A stretch of 40,561 bases of DNA from Paragemmobacter kunshanensis (GCF_011059185.1 NZ_JAALFE010000012.1:1-40561), one strand, 5' to 3'. Shown: positions 18,283 to 27,154, numbered from the stretch's first letter. Notes: generated by a model not told the origin, from the letters alone. Translations and numbers: made by a program.

Positions 18283-19812
18283 ATGAGCGGGCCGCGCCTG
18301 ATCCTTGTGCTGGGGGACCAGCTGACGGCGGATGTGGCGGCGCTGCGGGCGGCGCGGCCGGGCGATGTGGTGGTGATGGCCGAGGTGATGGCGGAAGGCA
18401 CCTATGTCCCGCATCATCCCCAGAAGATCGCGCTGATCCTGTCGGCCATGCGGCATTTCGCCGAAGACCTGCGGGCGGCAGGCTGGCAGGTGGCCTATTC
18501 CCGTCTGGACGAGGCGGAGAATACCCAAAGCATCGCGGGGGAACTGATCCGCCGCGCGGCGGAGGTTGGTGCGCGCGAGGTGATCGCGACGGCGCCGGGG
18601 GATTGGCGGCTGCGGGCAGCGCTGGCCGAATGCCCCATCCCGGTGAGGATGCTGCCCGATGATCGCTTCCTCTGTTCGGAGGCCGAATTCGCGGCCTGGG
18701 CCGAGGGGCGCAAGCAGCTCAGGATGGAGTTCTTCTATCGCGAGATGCGGCGCAGGACCGGGCTGATGATGGAGGGGGAGAAGCCCGCGGGCGGGCAGTG
18801 GAATTTCGACCATGACAATCGCAAGCCCGCGAAAGCCGATCTCTTCCGCCCGCGCCCGCCGCGCTTTGCGCCGGATGCGGTGACGGAGGAGGTGCTGGCG
18901 CTGGTCGAGGCGCGGTTCGGCACGCATTTCGGGGCGGCCCGGCCCTTCGGCTGGGCCGTGACGCGGGGGGAGGCGCTGGCGGCGCTTGACTGTTTCGCGC
19001 GGGCATCGCTCCCCACATTCGGGGATGAGCAGGATGCGATGCTGGCAGGCGACCCCACGCTGAGCCATGCGCTGATCTCGCCCTATCTGAACCTTGGTTT
19101 GCTGTCCCCGATGGAGGTCTGCCGTCGGGTCGAGGCGGAATGGCAGGCGGGCCGCGTGCCGATCAATGCGGCAGAGGGGTTTATCCGGCAGATCATCGGC
19201 TGGCGCGAATTCGTGCGCGGCATCTGGGCGCTGGAAGGGCCCGGTTACACGGGGCGCAACGCGCTTGGCCACAAGCGCGCGCTGCCTGCGGTCTATTGGG
19301 GGGGCGCGACGCGGATGGCCTGCATGGGCCATGCGGTGGGGCAGACGCGGGACATGGCCTATGCCCATCACATCCAGCGGCTGATGGTGACGGGGAATTT
19401 CGCGCTGCTGGCGGGGGTGGATCCGGCCGAGGTGCATGAATGGTATCTGTCGGTCTATGTCGATGCCTTCGAATGGGTCGAGGCGCCGAACACCATCGGC
19501 ATGAGCCAGTTCGCCGATGGGGGCGTGGTGGGGTCCAAGCCCTATGTCAGTTCCGGGGCCTATATCGACCGGATGTCGGATTACTGCGGCACCTGCCATT
19601 ACCGTGTGAAGGAAAAGACGGGTGCGCGGGCCTGTCCCTTCAATCTGCTCTACTGGCATTTCCTGATCCGGCATCGTGACAGGTTCGCGGCCAATCCGCG
19701 CATGGCGCAGATGTACCGGACATGGGACCGGATGGAGGAAGGGCACAGGGCCCGGGTCCTGCGCGAGGCGGAAGGGTTCCTCGCCCGGCTGGACGCGGGC
19801 GAGACGCTTTGA
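18283..19812 (+). CDS. FeS-BCP photolyase / cryptochrome B (CryB/PhrB type)
   Basis: A 509-aa member of the iron-sulfur bacterial cryptochrome/photolyase group, which repairs (6-4) photoproducts or acts as a light sensor (CryB of Rhodobacter). The N-terminal ~130 residues form the antenna domain (ILVLGDQL). The helical FAD domain contains the YLNLGLLSP and MSQFADGG stretches. All four [4Fe-4S] cysteines are present: C347 (RMACMG), C435 and C438 (DYCGTCHY) and C451 (ARACPFN), with the same spacing as Agrobacterium PhrB. A GGGAGGGG ribosome site precedes ATG 18283. It follows the SDR gene in the same direction and may share its promoter. Repair versus signalling role is undecided. Confidence 0.93.
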   Translation: MSGPRLILVLGDQLTADVAALRAARPGDVVVMAEVMAEGTYVPHHPQKIALILSAMRHFAEDLRAAGWQVAYSRLDEAENTQSIAGELIRRAAEVGAREVIATAPGDWRLRAALAECPIPVRMLPDDRFLCSEAEFAAWAEGRKQLRMEFFYREMRRRTGLMMEGEKPAGGQWNFDHDNRKPAKADLFRPRPPRFAPDAVTEEVLALVEARFGTHFGAARPFGWAVTRGEALAALDCFARASLPTFGDEQDAMLAGDPTLSHALISPYLNLGLLSPMEVCRRVEAEWQAGRVPINAAEGFIRQIIGWREFVRGIWALEGPGYTGRNALGHKRALPAVYWGGATRMACMGHAVGQTRDMAYAHHIQRLMVTGNFALLAGVDPAEVHEWYLSVYVDAFEWVEAPNTIGMSQFADGGVVGSKPYVSSGAYIDRMSDYCGTCHYRVKEKTGARACPFNLLYWHFLIRHRDRFAANPRMAQMYRTWDRMEEGHRARVLREAEGFLARLDAGETL

Positions 19813-19833
19813 TCGGTGTGCGCGGGGGGGGGG

Positions 19834-19854
19834 CGATTTTTCTGCGAAAAATCG
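19834..19854. terminator. A/T-cored hairpin repeat, copy A
   Basis: CGATTTTTC / TGC / GAAAAATCG, a perfect 9-bp stem with 3-nt loop, 22 bp after the photolyase stop. A second perfect 10-bp stem made of G7CGC and GCGC7 follows at 19856-19878. These lie between convergent genes, so they can terminate in both directions. Confidence 0.65.
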
Positions 19855-19924
19855 TGGGGGGGCGCGGTGCGCCCCCCCTGCCTTGGGGAAGGGGGGGGCG
19901 TCCGGGGGCGGGGGCCGGGCGGGG

Positions 19925-19945
19925 CGATTTTTCTGCGAAAAATCG
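19925..19945. terminator. A/T-cored hairpin repeat, copy B
   Basis: Identical in all 21 bases to the hairpin at 19834-19854, and 55 bp before the end of the MORN gene on the other strand. Likely the terminator for that transcript. Confidence 0.65.
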
Positions 19946-20000
19946 GGGGGCTTGGTGCCCCCCTGCGCGAAGGGCGGCGGCCTTGGCAAGGCGGGAGGGG

Positions 20001-21497
20001 TCAGTCCCCGGCGGGGGCCTCGGCCGGTGCTTCGGGGGGCGCCTCAGGTGGCGTCTCAGGGGCCGGTTCCGTAGCAGTATCGGCAGGGGCCTCGGGCGGG
20101 GCCACCAGGATGCCGTTCAGCCAGTTGCCTTCGGCGACCTGGCCGCCGGCATAGGTGAGCCTGCCCTGGCCCTGACGCTTGCCCTTTTCGAAGGCGCCCT
20201 CATAGACATCGCCGCCCGGATAGCTGGCCCGGCCCTGGCCGTGGATCTCGCCATCGAGCCAGTCGCCTTCATAGACGAAGCCATCGGGCATGGTGAGCTT
20301 GCCCTTGCCATGGCGCAGCCCGGCGCGGAAGTCGCCCTCGTAGACGGAGCCGTCGGCGAAGGTGGCCTTGCCCTTGCCCTCGCGCAGTCCGGCCTTCCAC
20401 TGGCCGTCATAGACATAGCCGTCGGGCATCGTCATCCGGCCCTGGCCTTCGGGGCGGGCATCGGCGAAGGCGCCTTCATAGACCGATCCATCGGCATAGC
20501 TGGCGCGCCCGTTGCCCGCGATCACGCCCGCCTTCCAGGCGCCCTCATAGGTCGATCCGTCGGGATAGGTGATCTTGCCCTGGCCTTCGGGGCGGTCGGC
20601 GGCGAGCTGGCCTTCATAGACCGACCCGTCGGGATAGGTGAGCCGCCCGGTCCCGGCAAGGCTGCCCGCGCGCCAGGTACCGTCAAGCACATAGCCGTCG
20701 CTGCTGCGGAAGACGCCCTGGCCTTCGCGCCGGTCGGCCTTGAAGCCGCCTTCATAGACATCGCCCCCGGCATAGGTGAGCGTGCCGCGCCCCTCTTTCA
20801 CGCCATTGGCGAAGCCGCCTTCATAGACATCGCCATTGGCCTGGGTCAGGCGTCCGGTGCCGTTGATCTGGCCATCGGCCCAGTCGCCGACATAGGTCAT
20901 CCCGTCGGGCAGGGTGAGGGTGCCGCGCCCGGCGCGCGCGCCGCCCTTCAGCATGCCTTCATAGACCGCGCCATCGGGATAGGTGATCTTTCCCTCGCCC
21001 TCTTTCACGCCCGCGACCCAGCTTCCCTCGAAGCGATAGCCGCCCGGGCCTTCCAGGACGCCGCGCCCGTCATGCTTGCCGTCCTTGAAGCTGCCGGTAT
21101 AGCTGGAGCCGTCGGCATAGCGGGCGGTGCCGCTGCCGGTGATCGCGCCGGCGAGCCAGTCACCCTCATAGCTGCCGCCATCGGGATAGGTGATCTTGCC
21201 CTTCCCCTCGGGCTTGCCTTCCACGAAGGCCCCCTCATAGACCGAGCCATTGGGATAGCTGGCGCGGCCGGTGCCGGTGATCTGGCCATCCTGCCAGTCG
21301 CCGCTGTATTCAAAGCCGTTGGGCAGGCGATAGGTGCCGGTGCCATGCTGGAGCCCGTTGCGGAAGGTGCCCTCATAGACCGAGCCGTCGTCATACTGCT
21401 TGGTGATGACCTCGCCCTCGTCCTGGGCCATGGCCATGCCGGGCAGGGCCAGCGCCGCCGCCAGAGTGAGAGCCAAAATCGACGAACCGTTCCGCAT
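20001..21497 (-). CDS. Secreted MORN-repeat protein (about 19 repeats)
   Basis: A 498-aa protein. A Sec signal peptide occupies residues ~1-25 (MRNGSSILALTLAAALALPG, then AMAQ). Next come about 19 tandem 23-residue MORN repeats of the form YPDGSVYEGxFxxGxxxGxG, filling residues ~30-465. The tail is Pro/Ala/Glu-rich (repeated PPEAP). I prefer the ATG at 21497 over an in-frame GTG at 21518, because it begins directly with the signal peptide. MORN repeats form elongated beta-sheets and often bind membranes or proteins; here it would act in the periplasm or outside. DNA-level similarity among repeats is high, so repeat number could vary between strains. Confidence 0.88.
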   Translation of the reverse strand: MRNGSSILALTLAAALALPGMAMAQDEGEVITKQYDDGSVYEGTFRNGLQHGTGTYRLPNGFEYSGDWQDGQITGTGRASYPNGSVYEGAFVEGKPEGKGKITYPDGGSYEGDWLAGAITGSGTARYADGSSYTGSFKDGKHDGRGVLEGPGGYRFEGSWVAGVKEGEGKITYPDGAVYEGMLKGGARAGRGTLTLPDGMTYVGDWADGQINGTGRLTQANGDVYEGGFANGVKEGRGTLTYAGGDVYEGGFKADRREGQGVFRSSDGYVLDGTWRAGSLAGTGRLTYPDGSVYEGQLAADRPEGQGKITYPDGSTYEGAWKAGVIAGNGRASYADGSVYEGAFADARPEGQGRMTMPDGYVYDGQWKAGLREGKGKATFADGSVYEGDFRAGLRHGKGKLTMPDGFVYEGDWLDGEIHGQGRASYPGGDVYEGAFEKGKRQGQGRLTYAGGQVAEGNWLNGILVAPPEAPADTATEPAPETPPEAPPEAPAEAPAGD

Positions 21498-21625
21498 CCC
21501 TGACGCCTGCCCTGCCACCTGTCGCGCGCAGCCTAGCCGCGCCCCCCCGATTGGGCAAGCCGCCCACCTTTCCCTTCCCCCCGGTTCTGTTAGAACGAAG
21601 GCGAACAGGCAGGGAATTTCCGCGC

Positions 21626-23293
21626 ATGGCCGATCACTTCCGTCTTACGCTGGCGCAGCTGAACCCCACGGTGGGGGCGATTGCGGCCAATGCCGCGAAG
21701 GCGCGCGCGGTCTGGGACGAGGCCCGGGCGGCGCGGGCCGACATGGCGGCGCTGACCGAGATGTTCATCACCGGCTATCAGACCCAGGACCTGATCCTGA
21801 AACCCGCCTTCGTGGCCGAGGCCGTGGCGGCGATCGAGGCGCTGGCGCGCGATTGCGCGGATGGTCCGGCTTTGGGCATCGGCGGGCCTGCGCTGCGCGA
21901 GGGGCGGCTTTGCAACGCCTATTACATCCTGCAGGGCGGAAAGGTCACGGCGACGGTTCTGAAGCATCATCTGCCCAATGACGGGGTGTTTGACGAGAAG
22001 CGCCTGTTCAGCCCGGCCGATATGCATGGCCCCTATGTGGTGAACGGCGTCCGCATCGGCACGCCGATCTGCGAGGACAGCTGGCATCCGGACGTGGCCG
22101 AGACCCTGGCCGAGACGGGGGCCGAGATCCTGCTGGTGCCCAACGGATCGCCCTATCATCGCGGCAAGCCCGATCTGCGGCTGAACCTGATGGTGGCGCG
22201 GGTGGTCGAGACGGGGCTGCCGCTGGTCTATCTGAACATGACGGGCGGGCAGGATGATCAGGTGTTTGACGGCTGTTCGATGGTGCTGAACCCGGGCGGG
22301 CATCTGGCGGTGCAGATGCCGCAATTCGATGATTGCGTGATCCATGTGGATTTCTCCCGCGGGGCCGAGGGCTGGCAGGCCGGGAAGGGCCTGATCGCCC
22401 CCGTCCCCCCGGTGGCCGAGGCCGATTATCGCGCCATGACCATCGGCCTGCAGGACTATCTGGGAAAGTCGGGCTTTTCGAAGGTTGTGCTGGGCCTGTC
22501 GGGCGGGATCGATTCGGCGCTGGTGGCGACGATTGCCGCCGATGCGCTGGGGCCGGAGAACGTGCATTGCGTGATGCTGCCGTCGGAATTCACCTCGGCC
22601 CATTCGCTGGAGGATGCGGCGGATTGCGCCGGGCGGCTGGGGGCAAGGCTGGACACGATCCCGATCAGCGGGCCGCAGGCGGCGGTGGGCGAGGCGCTGG
22701 CGCCGCTTTTCGCGAGCACCACGCCGGGGATCACGGAAGAGAACATCCAGTCGCGGCTGCGGGGGCTTCTGCTCATGGCGCTGTCGAACAAGTTCGGCGC
22801 GATGCTTCTGACCACGGGGAACAAGTCCGAGGTGGCGGTCGGCTATTGCACGATCTATGGCGACATGAACGGGGGCTATAACCCGATCAAGGACCTGTGG
22901 AAGACGCGGGTCTTTGACACCTGCCGCTGGCGGAACGAGAACCACCGCCCCTGGATGAAGGCTCCGCGTGGCGCGGTGATCCCGCAGCGCATCATCGACA
23001 AGCCGCCCAGTGCCGAGTTGCGCGACAACCAGAAGGACGAGGACAGCCTGCCGCCCTATCACATCCTGGATGCCATCCTGGAAGGGCTGGTTGAAAAGGA
23101 CCTGTCGGTGGCCGAGATCGTGGCGCAGGGGCATGACCTTGCCACGGTGAAGCGGGTGGAGGGGCTGCTTTACACGTCGGAATGGAAGCGCTTCCAATCC
23201 GCGCCGGGCGTGCGGCTGACGCAGAAGGCCTTCTGGCTGGATCGGCGCTATCCGATGGTGAACCGCTGGCGGGATGGCAGCGGGGCCGCCTGA
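21626..23293 (+). CDS. nadE: Glutamine-dependent NAD+ synthetase
   Basis: A 555-aa two-domain enzyme that makes NAD+ from deamido-NAD+, ATP and glutamine. The N-terminal nitrilase-type glutaminase domain has the triad E45 (LTEMF), K113 (LKHHLPNDG) and C149 (PICEDSW). The C-terminal synthetase domain has the ATP pyrophosphatase P-loop SGGIDSA at 292-298, and later TTGNKSEVAVGYCT and GDMNGG. I set the start at ATG 21626 (MADHFRLTL) with an AGGCAGGGA ribosome site; 25 residues upstream in frame are Pro-rich noise. It is divergent from the MORN gene. Confidence 0.97.
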   Translation: MADHFRLTLAQLNPTVGAIAANAAKARAVWDEARAARADMAALTEMFITGYQTQDLILKPAFVAEAVAAIEALARDCADGPALGIGGPALREGRLCNAYYILQGGKVTATVLKHHLPNDGVFDEKRLFSPADMHGPYVVNGVRIGTPICEDSWHPDVAETLAETGAEILLVPNGSPYHRGKPDLRLNLMVARVVETGLPLVYLNMTGGQDDQVFDGCSMVLNPGGHLAVQMPQFDDCVIHVDFSRGAEGWQAGKGLIAPVPPVAEADYRAMTIGLQDYLGKSGFSKVVLGLSGGIDSALVATIAADALGPENVHCVMLPSEFTSAHSLEDAADCAGRLGARLDTIPISGPQAAVGEALAPLFASTTPGITEENIQSRLRGLLLMALSNKFGAMLLTTGNKSEVAVGYCTIYGDMNGGYNPIKDLWKTRVFDTCRWRNENHRPWMKAPRGAVIPQRIIDKPPSAELRDNQKDEDSLPPYHILDAILEGLVEKDLSVAEIVAQGHDLATVKRVEGLLYTSEWKRFQSAPGVRLTQKAFWLDRRYPMVNRWRDGSGAA

Positions 23294-23368
23294 ACGGGAC
23301 GGAACCGCCCTGGGCGGGCCTTGGGCAGGGGGCCTTGCCCCCTCGCCGCCTGCGGCGGCTCACCCCCA

Positions 23369-23420
23369 GGGTATTTTTCCCAAGATGAAGCGGCGGGTCT
23401 TCATCTTGGCCCAAATACCC
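23369..23420. terminator. Inverted pair of the 22-bp intergenic repeat (bidirectional terminator)
   Basis: Two copies of the dispersed repeat face each other at 23369-23390 and 23399-23420, matching as arms at 19 of 22 positions around an 8-nt loop. They lie between the convergent nadE and EEP genes, which fits a two-way terminator. Confidence 0.6.
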
Positions 23421-23433
23421 ATCCTCGGCCTGA

Positions 23434-24966
23434 TCAGGGCGCGGCGACGGTGAAGGGGGCAACGGCCATCACGCGGTAATGGTCATCGAACATCAGCCGC
23501 GCCTCATAATCGCCGGGGGTGAGTTCCTCGTAGAGTTCTTCCGCCGGAAAGGTCAGCTCGCCCGCGATGCGCGCGCCGGTATAGGCGAAGCCGAGGTAGT
23601 TGTAGACCGAGGGATCGCCCTTCCGGTAGATGCCCACCCAATCGAGCTTGAACCCCGGCGCGTTTGCAAAGCGCAGGGAGACGGGGCTGCCTTGGATGAC
23701 GGGGGCCGTCACCTCCATCCGGGCCAGCCCGTCCTGCGGGGTGATGTGAAAGGTGGTGCGGGCGATTTCCGTGCCTTCGGCATCCAGCAGCACGGCGTCA
23801 TGCGGGCCGGGTTCCAGCCCGAGGGTGGAGAGCCGGAGGGTGGGCCGGTCGGCGATATCGACATCGGCGATGCCGGTCAGGGCCTGATCGGGGCCCGCGC
23901 CGGGCGGCAGGACATAGGCGGAATAGGTGCCGCCCCCGGGCAGCAGCGCGCGCAAGAGGAAGCTGCCCCCGGCCTGCACCGGGCGGGGTTCCACGGCGAT
24001 GCGGGGCGGGGCGGGGAGGGGGGTCACCTCCACCTCGGACAGCACGGCGCGGTGGTCCGAGGGCCAGGGCGTGACGGAGAGGCCGTTCTGCGGATTGCCC
24101 GCCTCGCCCATGACCAGCGAGGACAGCGTGCGCCCATTGGCGAGCCAGACGAAATCGATCCGGTCGAGCGTTTCGCCTTCGGGGATCACGGGGGCGGGGC
24201 GGCCCGGGGTCCAGGTCAGGCCGGGCCGGGTGGCGGGATCGGGGTTGGCGGCGCGGAAGGTATCGGTGAAGCCTGCCGCCTCCAGCGCGGTGGAGACGGG
24301 CCAGGCGAGGGCGCGGTCGCCCGTCCAGTCGCGATGCGAGGGGCTGTTGAAATCGCCCGTCAGCAGGACCGGGGCGCCAGAGGCGATGACGGGGGCGAGG
24401 CCCGTGATCAGGGCCTCGGCCTCGGGCAGGCGGGTATCGGTCTCGTTGGCCAGCACTTCGGCGGGGCTCGCGCCATCGCGCAGCAGTTCGGGGCCGTAGG
24501 GATCGGAGGTGAGATGCGTGTTGGCCAGCGCCACGACGCGGCCGGGGGCGACCTCGGCCCAGACATGCAGGGCATCGGGATCGAGGCCCGCGGTGGAATA
24601 GGGCGGGGCGGCGGTGGCGGTGGTCTCGCCCGCGCCGGAATCGAAGAGCGGGAAGCGCGACAGGATATGGCGCCGCGTATCGACGTAAGGATAGCCCGCG
24701 AGGGCCGCGATCTCGGCGCTGCGGCCATCGGGTTCCTGCAGGCCCACGATATCGGCATCGGCCAGGCGGATCGCGTCGATGACGCGCGCGAAGCTGACCT
24801 GATCGCCGCCATACCAGATGTTGAAGGACAGCACCTTGATCCGGACCGCATCTTCGGCCTGGGCCTGGGCCTGGGCCTGGGCGGGGGCGGGGGCGGCGGC
24901 GAGGAGCAGGGGCAGAAGCAGGCAGGCAAGGCGGGGCAGGGCAGGGGCAAGGCGCATCGGCGGCAC
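23434..24966 (-). CDS. Secreted endonuclease/exonuclease/phosphatase-fold protein
   Basis: A 510-aa protein. A Sec signal occupies ~1-35 (leucine-rich, ending APAQA), followed by a short AQ repeat from a CCTGGG-type DNA tandem. Residues ~40-325 form an EEP (exonuclease III/DNase I/sphingomyelinase) fold with motifs SFNIWYGG, GLQEPDG, NTHL, GDFNSPSH and the terminal SDHRAV. The C-terminal ~185 residues are beta-rich and Ig-like, ending in a segment with DWVGIYRKGD, as in other bacterial secreted EEP proteins. It could act on nucleic acids or phospholipids; the substrate is not resolved. It is convergent with nadE. Confidence 0.88.
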   Translation of the reverse strand: MPPMRLAPALPRLACLLLPLLLAAAPAPAQAQAQAQAEDAVRIKVLSFNIWYGGDQVSFARVIDAIRLADADIVGLQEPDGRSAEIAALAGYPYVDTRRHILSRFPLFDSGAGETTATAAPPYSTAGLDPDALHVWAEVAPGRVVALANTHLTSDPYGPELLRDGASPAEVLANETDTRLPEAEALITGLAPVIASGAPVLLTGDFNSPSHRDWTGDRALAWPVSTALEAAGFTDTFRAANPDPATRPGLTWTPGRPAPVIPEGETLDRIDFVWLANGRTLSSLVMGEAGNPQNGLSVTPWPSDHRAVLSEVEVTPLPAPPRIAVEPRPVQAGGSFLLRALLPGGGTYSAYVLPPGAGPDQALTGIADVDIADRPTLRLSTLGLEPGPHDAVLLDAEGTEIARTTFHITPQDGLARMEVTAPVIQGSPVSLRFANAPGFKLDWVGIYRKGDPSVYNYLGFAYTGARIAGELTFPAEELYEELTPGDYEARLMFDDHYRVMAVAPFTVAAP

Positions 24967-25085
24967 TCCATCCGGGGGAACAGGGGCGCAGTCTGTCAGG
25001 CTGATGCAAAGCCTGCGCGACAGCGGGCCGCCGGATCAAGCGAAACCTGTCCCGCGCGCGGGGCGGGGCGAGGGGGGCGGCGCGG

Positions 25086-26051
25086 TCAGACGGGGCTGAC
25101 CGCCGCCTCCGGCAGGAGCCGGGCGACATCCTCGGCGCGGCAGAGTTCGGTGGCCGCCGACATCACGGCGGCGGCGGCTGCGGCGGTGCCCTGGGCCAGC
25201 GCCTCGGCTTCGGTCTGGCCACGGGCGAGGGCCAGGACATAGCCGCCGACAAAGCTGTCGCCTGCGCCGACCTTGGAATTCACCTGCACCCTGGGCGCGC
25301 GGGCAAAGAGCCGCTGGCGGGCATCGGCAAGGACGGAGCCATCGGCCCCGCGCGCGATGATGACCTTCTTCGCGACGCCGCGCAGGACGAGGGACTGGGC
25401 GAAATCGGCAGTGGCGGCGCGGGTGGCAAGGGGGCGGGCGGCGAGCGCCTCTGCCTCTTCGCCATCCATCCGCAGGACTTCCAGATCGGGGATCGGATGG
25501 TCGACGGCCTGAGTCAAAGCCGCGCCGGAGGTATCGAGGACGACGCGCATCCCCGCCATGGCGGCGGCCAGGCGGGCGGGGAAATCCATGGGCACGCCCG
25601 GGGGCTGGCTGCCCGAGATGACGGCAAAGCCGCCGGGCTTTCCGGCCGCGCGCAAGAGCGTGAAGACGCGGGCCTGGTCTTCCTGATGCCAGACCGGGCC
25701 GGGCAGCATGAAGCGGTATTGGCGGCCGGTGCTGGCCTCGTTCACCGTCAGGCTCTGGCGCGTTTCGCCGGGGCCGGTGATCCCGAGGAACATCACGCCT
25801 TCGCGCCGGATCAGCACGGCGAGACGGTCGCCCGTCAGCCCGCCAAGCGCGACAAGGGCGAGGGATTCGCCCCCCAGCGCATGGACCGCGCGGCTGACAT
25901 TCAGCCCGCCGCCGCCGGGATCGAGCTGGGGTTCGGAACAGCGGAGCTTTTCATCCGGCACCATGACTGGCACGGAAGACGCCATGTCGAGCGCCGGGTT
26001 CAGCGTCAGCGTCAGGATCGGGGTCTGCTGCGGGGATGCGCTGTCAGGCAT
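25086..26051 (-). CDS. PfkB-family sugar kinase (1-phosphofructokinase/6-phosphofructokinase II type)
   Basis: A 321-aa ribokinase-fold enzyme. It opens LTLTLNPALD, as in E. coli PfkB and FruK. The first PfkB signature is DPGGGGLNVSRAVHALGG (~44-61). The ATP site and catalytic base are in GAGDSFVGGY, with D265. The likely reaction is phosphorylation of fructose 6-phosphate or tagatose 6-phosphate. No fruA, fruB or other PTS gene lies nearby, which favours the PfkB form over FruK, but this is weak evidence. The hairpin cluster at 26140-26211 separates it from the next gene upstream. Confidence 0.85.
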   Translation of the reverse strand: MPDSASPQQTPILTLTLNPALDMASSVPVMVPDEKLRCSEPQLDPGGGGLNVSRAVHALGGESLALVALGGLTGDRLAVLIRREGVMFLGITGPGETRQSLTVNEASTGRQYRFMLPGPVWHQEDQARVFTLLRAAGKPGGFAVISGSQPPGVPMDFPARLAAAMAGMRVVLDTSGAALTQAVDHPIPDLEVLRMDGEEAEALAARPLATRAATADFAQSLVLRGVAKKVIIARGADGSVLADARQRLFARAPRVQVNSKVGAGDSFVGGYVLALARGQTEAEALAQGTAAAAAAVMSAATELCRAEDVARLLPEAAVSPV

Positions 26052-26139
26052 GGGGCCGCCCTTCCTCTGGGGATCGGCGGCATGATAGCGCTAACGAGGC
26101 GCGGGGGGCAAGCGTCGCCCCCCGTTTCCTGCCGGGCTG

Positions 26140-26211
26140 CGGAATTTGACACAAATTCCGCGACGAAATCTGTGTGCAGATTTCGGGACGATTTCTGTGT
26201 CAGAAATCGTC
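26140..26211. terminator. Three tandem hairpins downstream of the MBL gene
   Basis: Hairpin 1: CGGAATTT / AAATTCCG at 26140-26160. Hairpin 2: CGAAATCTG / CAGATTTCG at 26164-26185. Hairpin 3: GACGATTTCTG / CAGAAATCGTC at 26187-26211, 11 perfect bp. All have A/T cores and short loops (GACAC, TGTG, TGT). They follow the stop of the metallo-beta-lactamase gene by 4 nt and precede pfkB-like gene on the same strand by ~90 nt, so they probably end the upstream transcript. Confidence 0.65.
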
Positions 26212-26215
26212 TTGC

Positions 26216-27154
26216 CTAAAGCATCAGTTGATAGCTGGCGGGCACGTAGCGGAAGCCGTCGCCATTCGCCTCGACAAAGCCCATGCCGGGGAAGGGCATG
26301 TGGTAGCCCGCAAAGGGGATGCGGTCGGCGGCCAGCATGCCCAGCATCTGGCGGCGGGTCGCGGCGGCCTGGGCCTTGTCCTGATCGAAGCGGACCTCCC
26401 AGTCGGGATAGGCGAGCGACCAGACATAGTGGTTGGTCGTATCGGCAAGGATCGCCATGCGCGCGCCGTCACTCTCCAGCATATAGGCGAAATGGCCCGG
26501 CGTATGGCCGGGGGCGGCCATGGCGGTGATGCCCGAGACGACAGCGCCGCCATCGTCGAGGAAGGTGAACTTGTCGTTCAGGGGCTTCACCTTGGCGTCG
26601 AAGGTTTCATTTGCCGCCGCCGACCAGTTGTTGTGTTCGGTGGCCCCGGTCACGTAGCGGGCATTGGCGTAGGTGGCGGTGCCATCCTCGCCCGAGAGGC
26701 CGCCGATATGGTCGCCATGCATATGGGTCAGCACCACGATGTCGATCTGGTCGGGCGACAGCCCGGCGGCGGCGAGCGCGGCGGTGGTGCCTTCGGCGGA
26801 AAGGCCGGTGTCGAACAGCACCAGTTCCGCGCCGGTATTCACCACGACGGGGGTGAAGAAGTTGAAGGTCCGGTCCGCAGGGATGAAATTCGCGGCCGAG
26901 GCGGCGGCGAAGTCTTCGGGCGAGACGTTCATGCCGAAGGTTTCCTGCGGCTTGTCGCCCGCGCGGGTGCCGGCAAGCAGGGTCGTCACCTCGAATCCGC
27001 CGAGCTTGGCGCGGTGGAAGGGGGCATGGGCGGCACCCTGCTGGGGGGCGGCCGCCAGGGCGGGGGCGGTGCCGGACAGAAGGGCGGGCGCGGCGAGGGG
27101 CAGCGCGGCACCGGCAAACAGCGCCTTGCGGCGCGACAGGATCGGGGTCGTCAT
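26216..27154 (-). CDS. Tat-exported metallo-beta-lactamase-fold hydrolase
   Basis: A 312-aa protein. The N-terminus has a twin-arginine signal (SRRKALFAGAALPLAAPALL) and a probable cleavage near residue 36. The zinc motif is THMHGDH at 143-149 (H144, H146, D148, H149), with H217 in APGHTPGHF and a later Asp in LADTTNH. It is a periplasmic hydrolase of the AHL-lactonase/quinoprotein-relay-like MBL group; the substrate is not known. I chose ATG 27154 (MTTPILSRR) with AGGAGG 4-9 nt upstream. The 5' extension of the open frame to 27247 is not needed. Confidence 0.88.
   Translation of the reverse strand: MTTPILSRRKALFAGAALPLAAPALLSGTAPALAAAPQQGAAHAPFHRAKLGGFEVTTLLAGTRAGDKPQETFGMNVSPEDFAAASAANFIPADRTFNFFTPVVVNTGAELVLFDTGLSAEGTTAALAAAGLSPDQIDIVVLTHMHGDHIGGLSGEDGTATYANARYVTGATEHNNWSAAANETFDAKVKPLNDKFTFLDDGGAVVSGITAMAAPGHTPGHFAYMLESDGARMAILADTTNHYVWSLAYPDWEVRFDQDKAQAAATRRQMLGMLAADRIPFAGYHMPFPGMGFVEANGDGFRYVPASYQLML

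Noticed and set aside
20001-21497. Regularly spaced DNA repeats that could be taken for a CRISPR array
   Set aside because: The 69-bp periodicity is the coding of MORN repeats, with an open frame throughout and no spacers.
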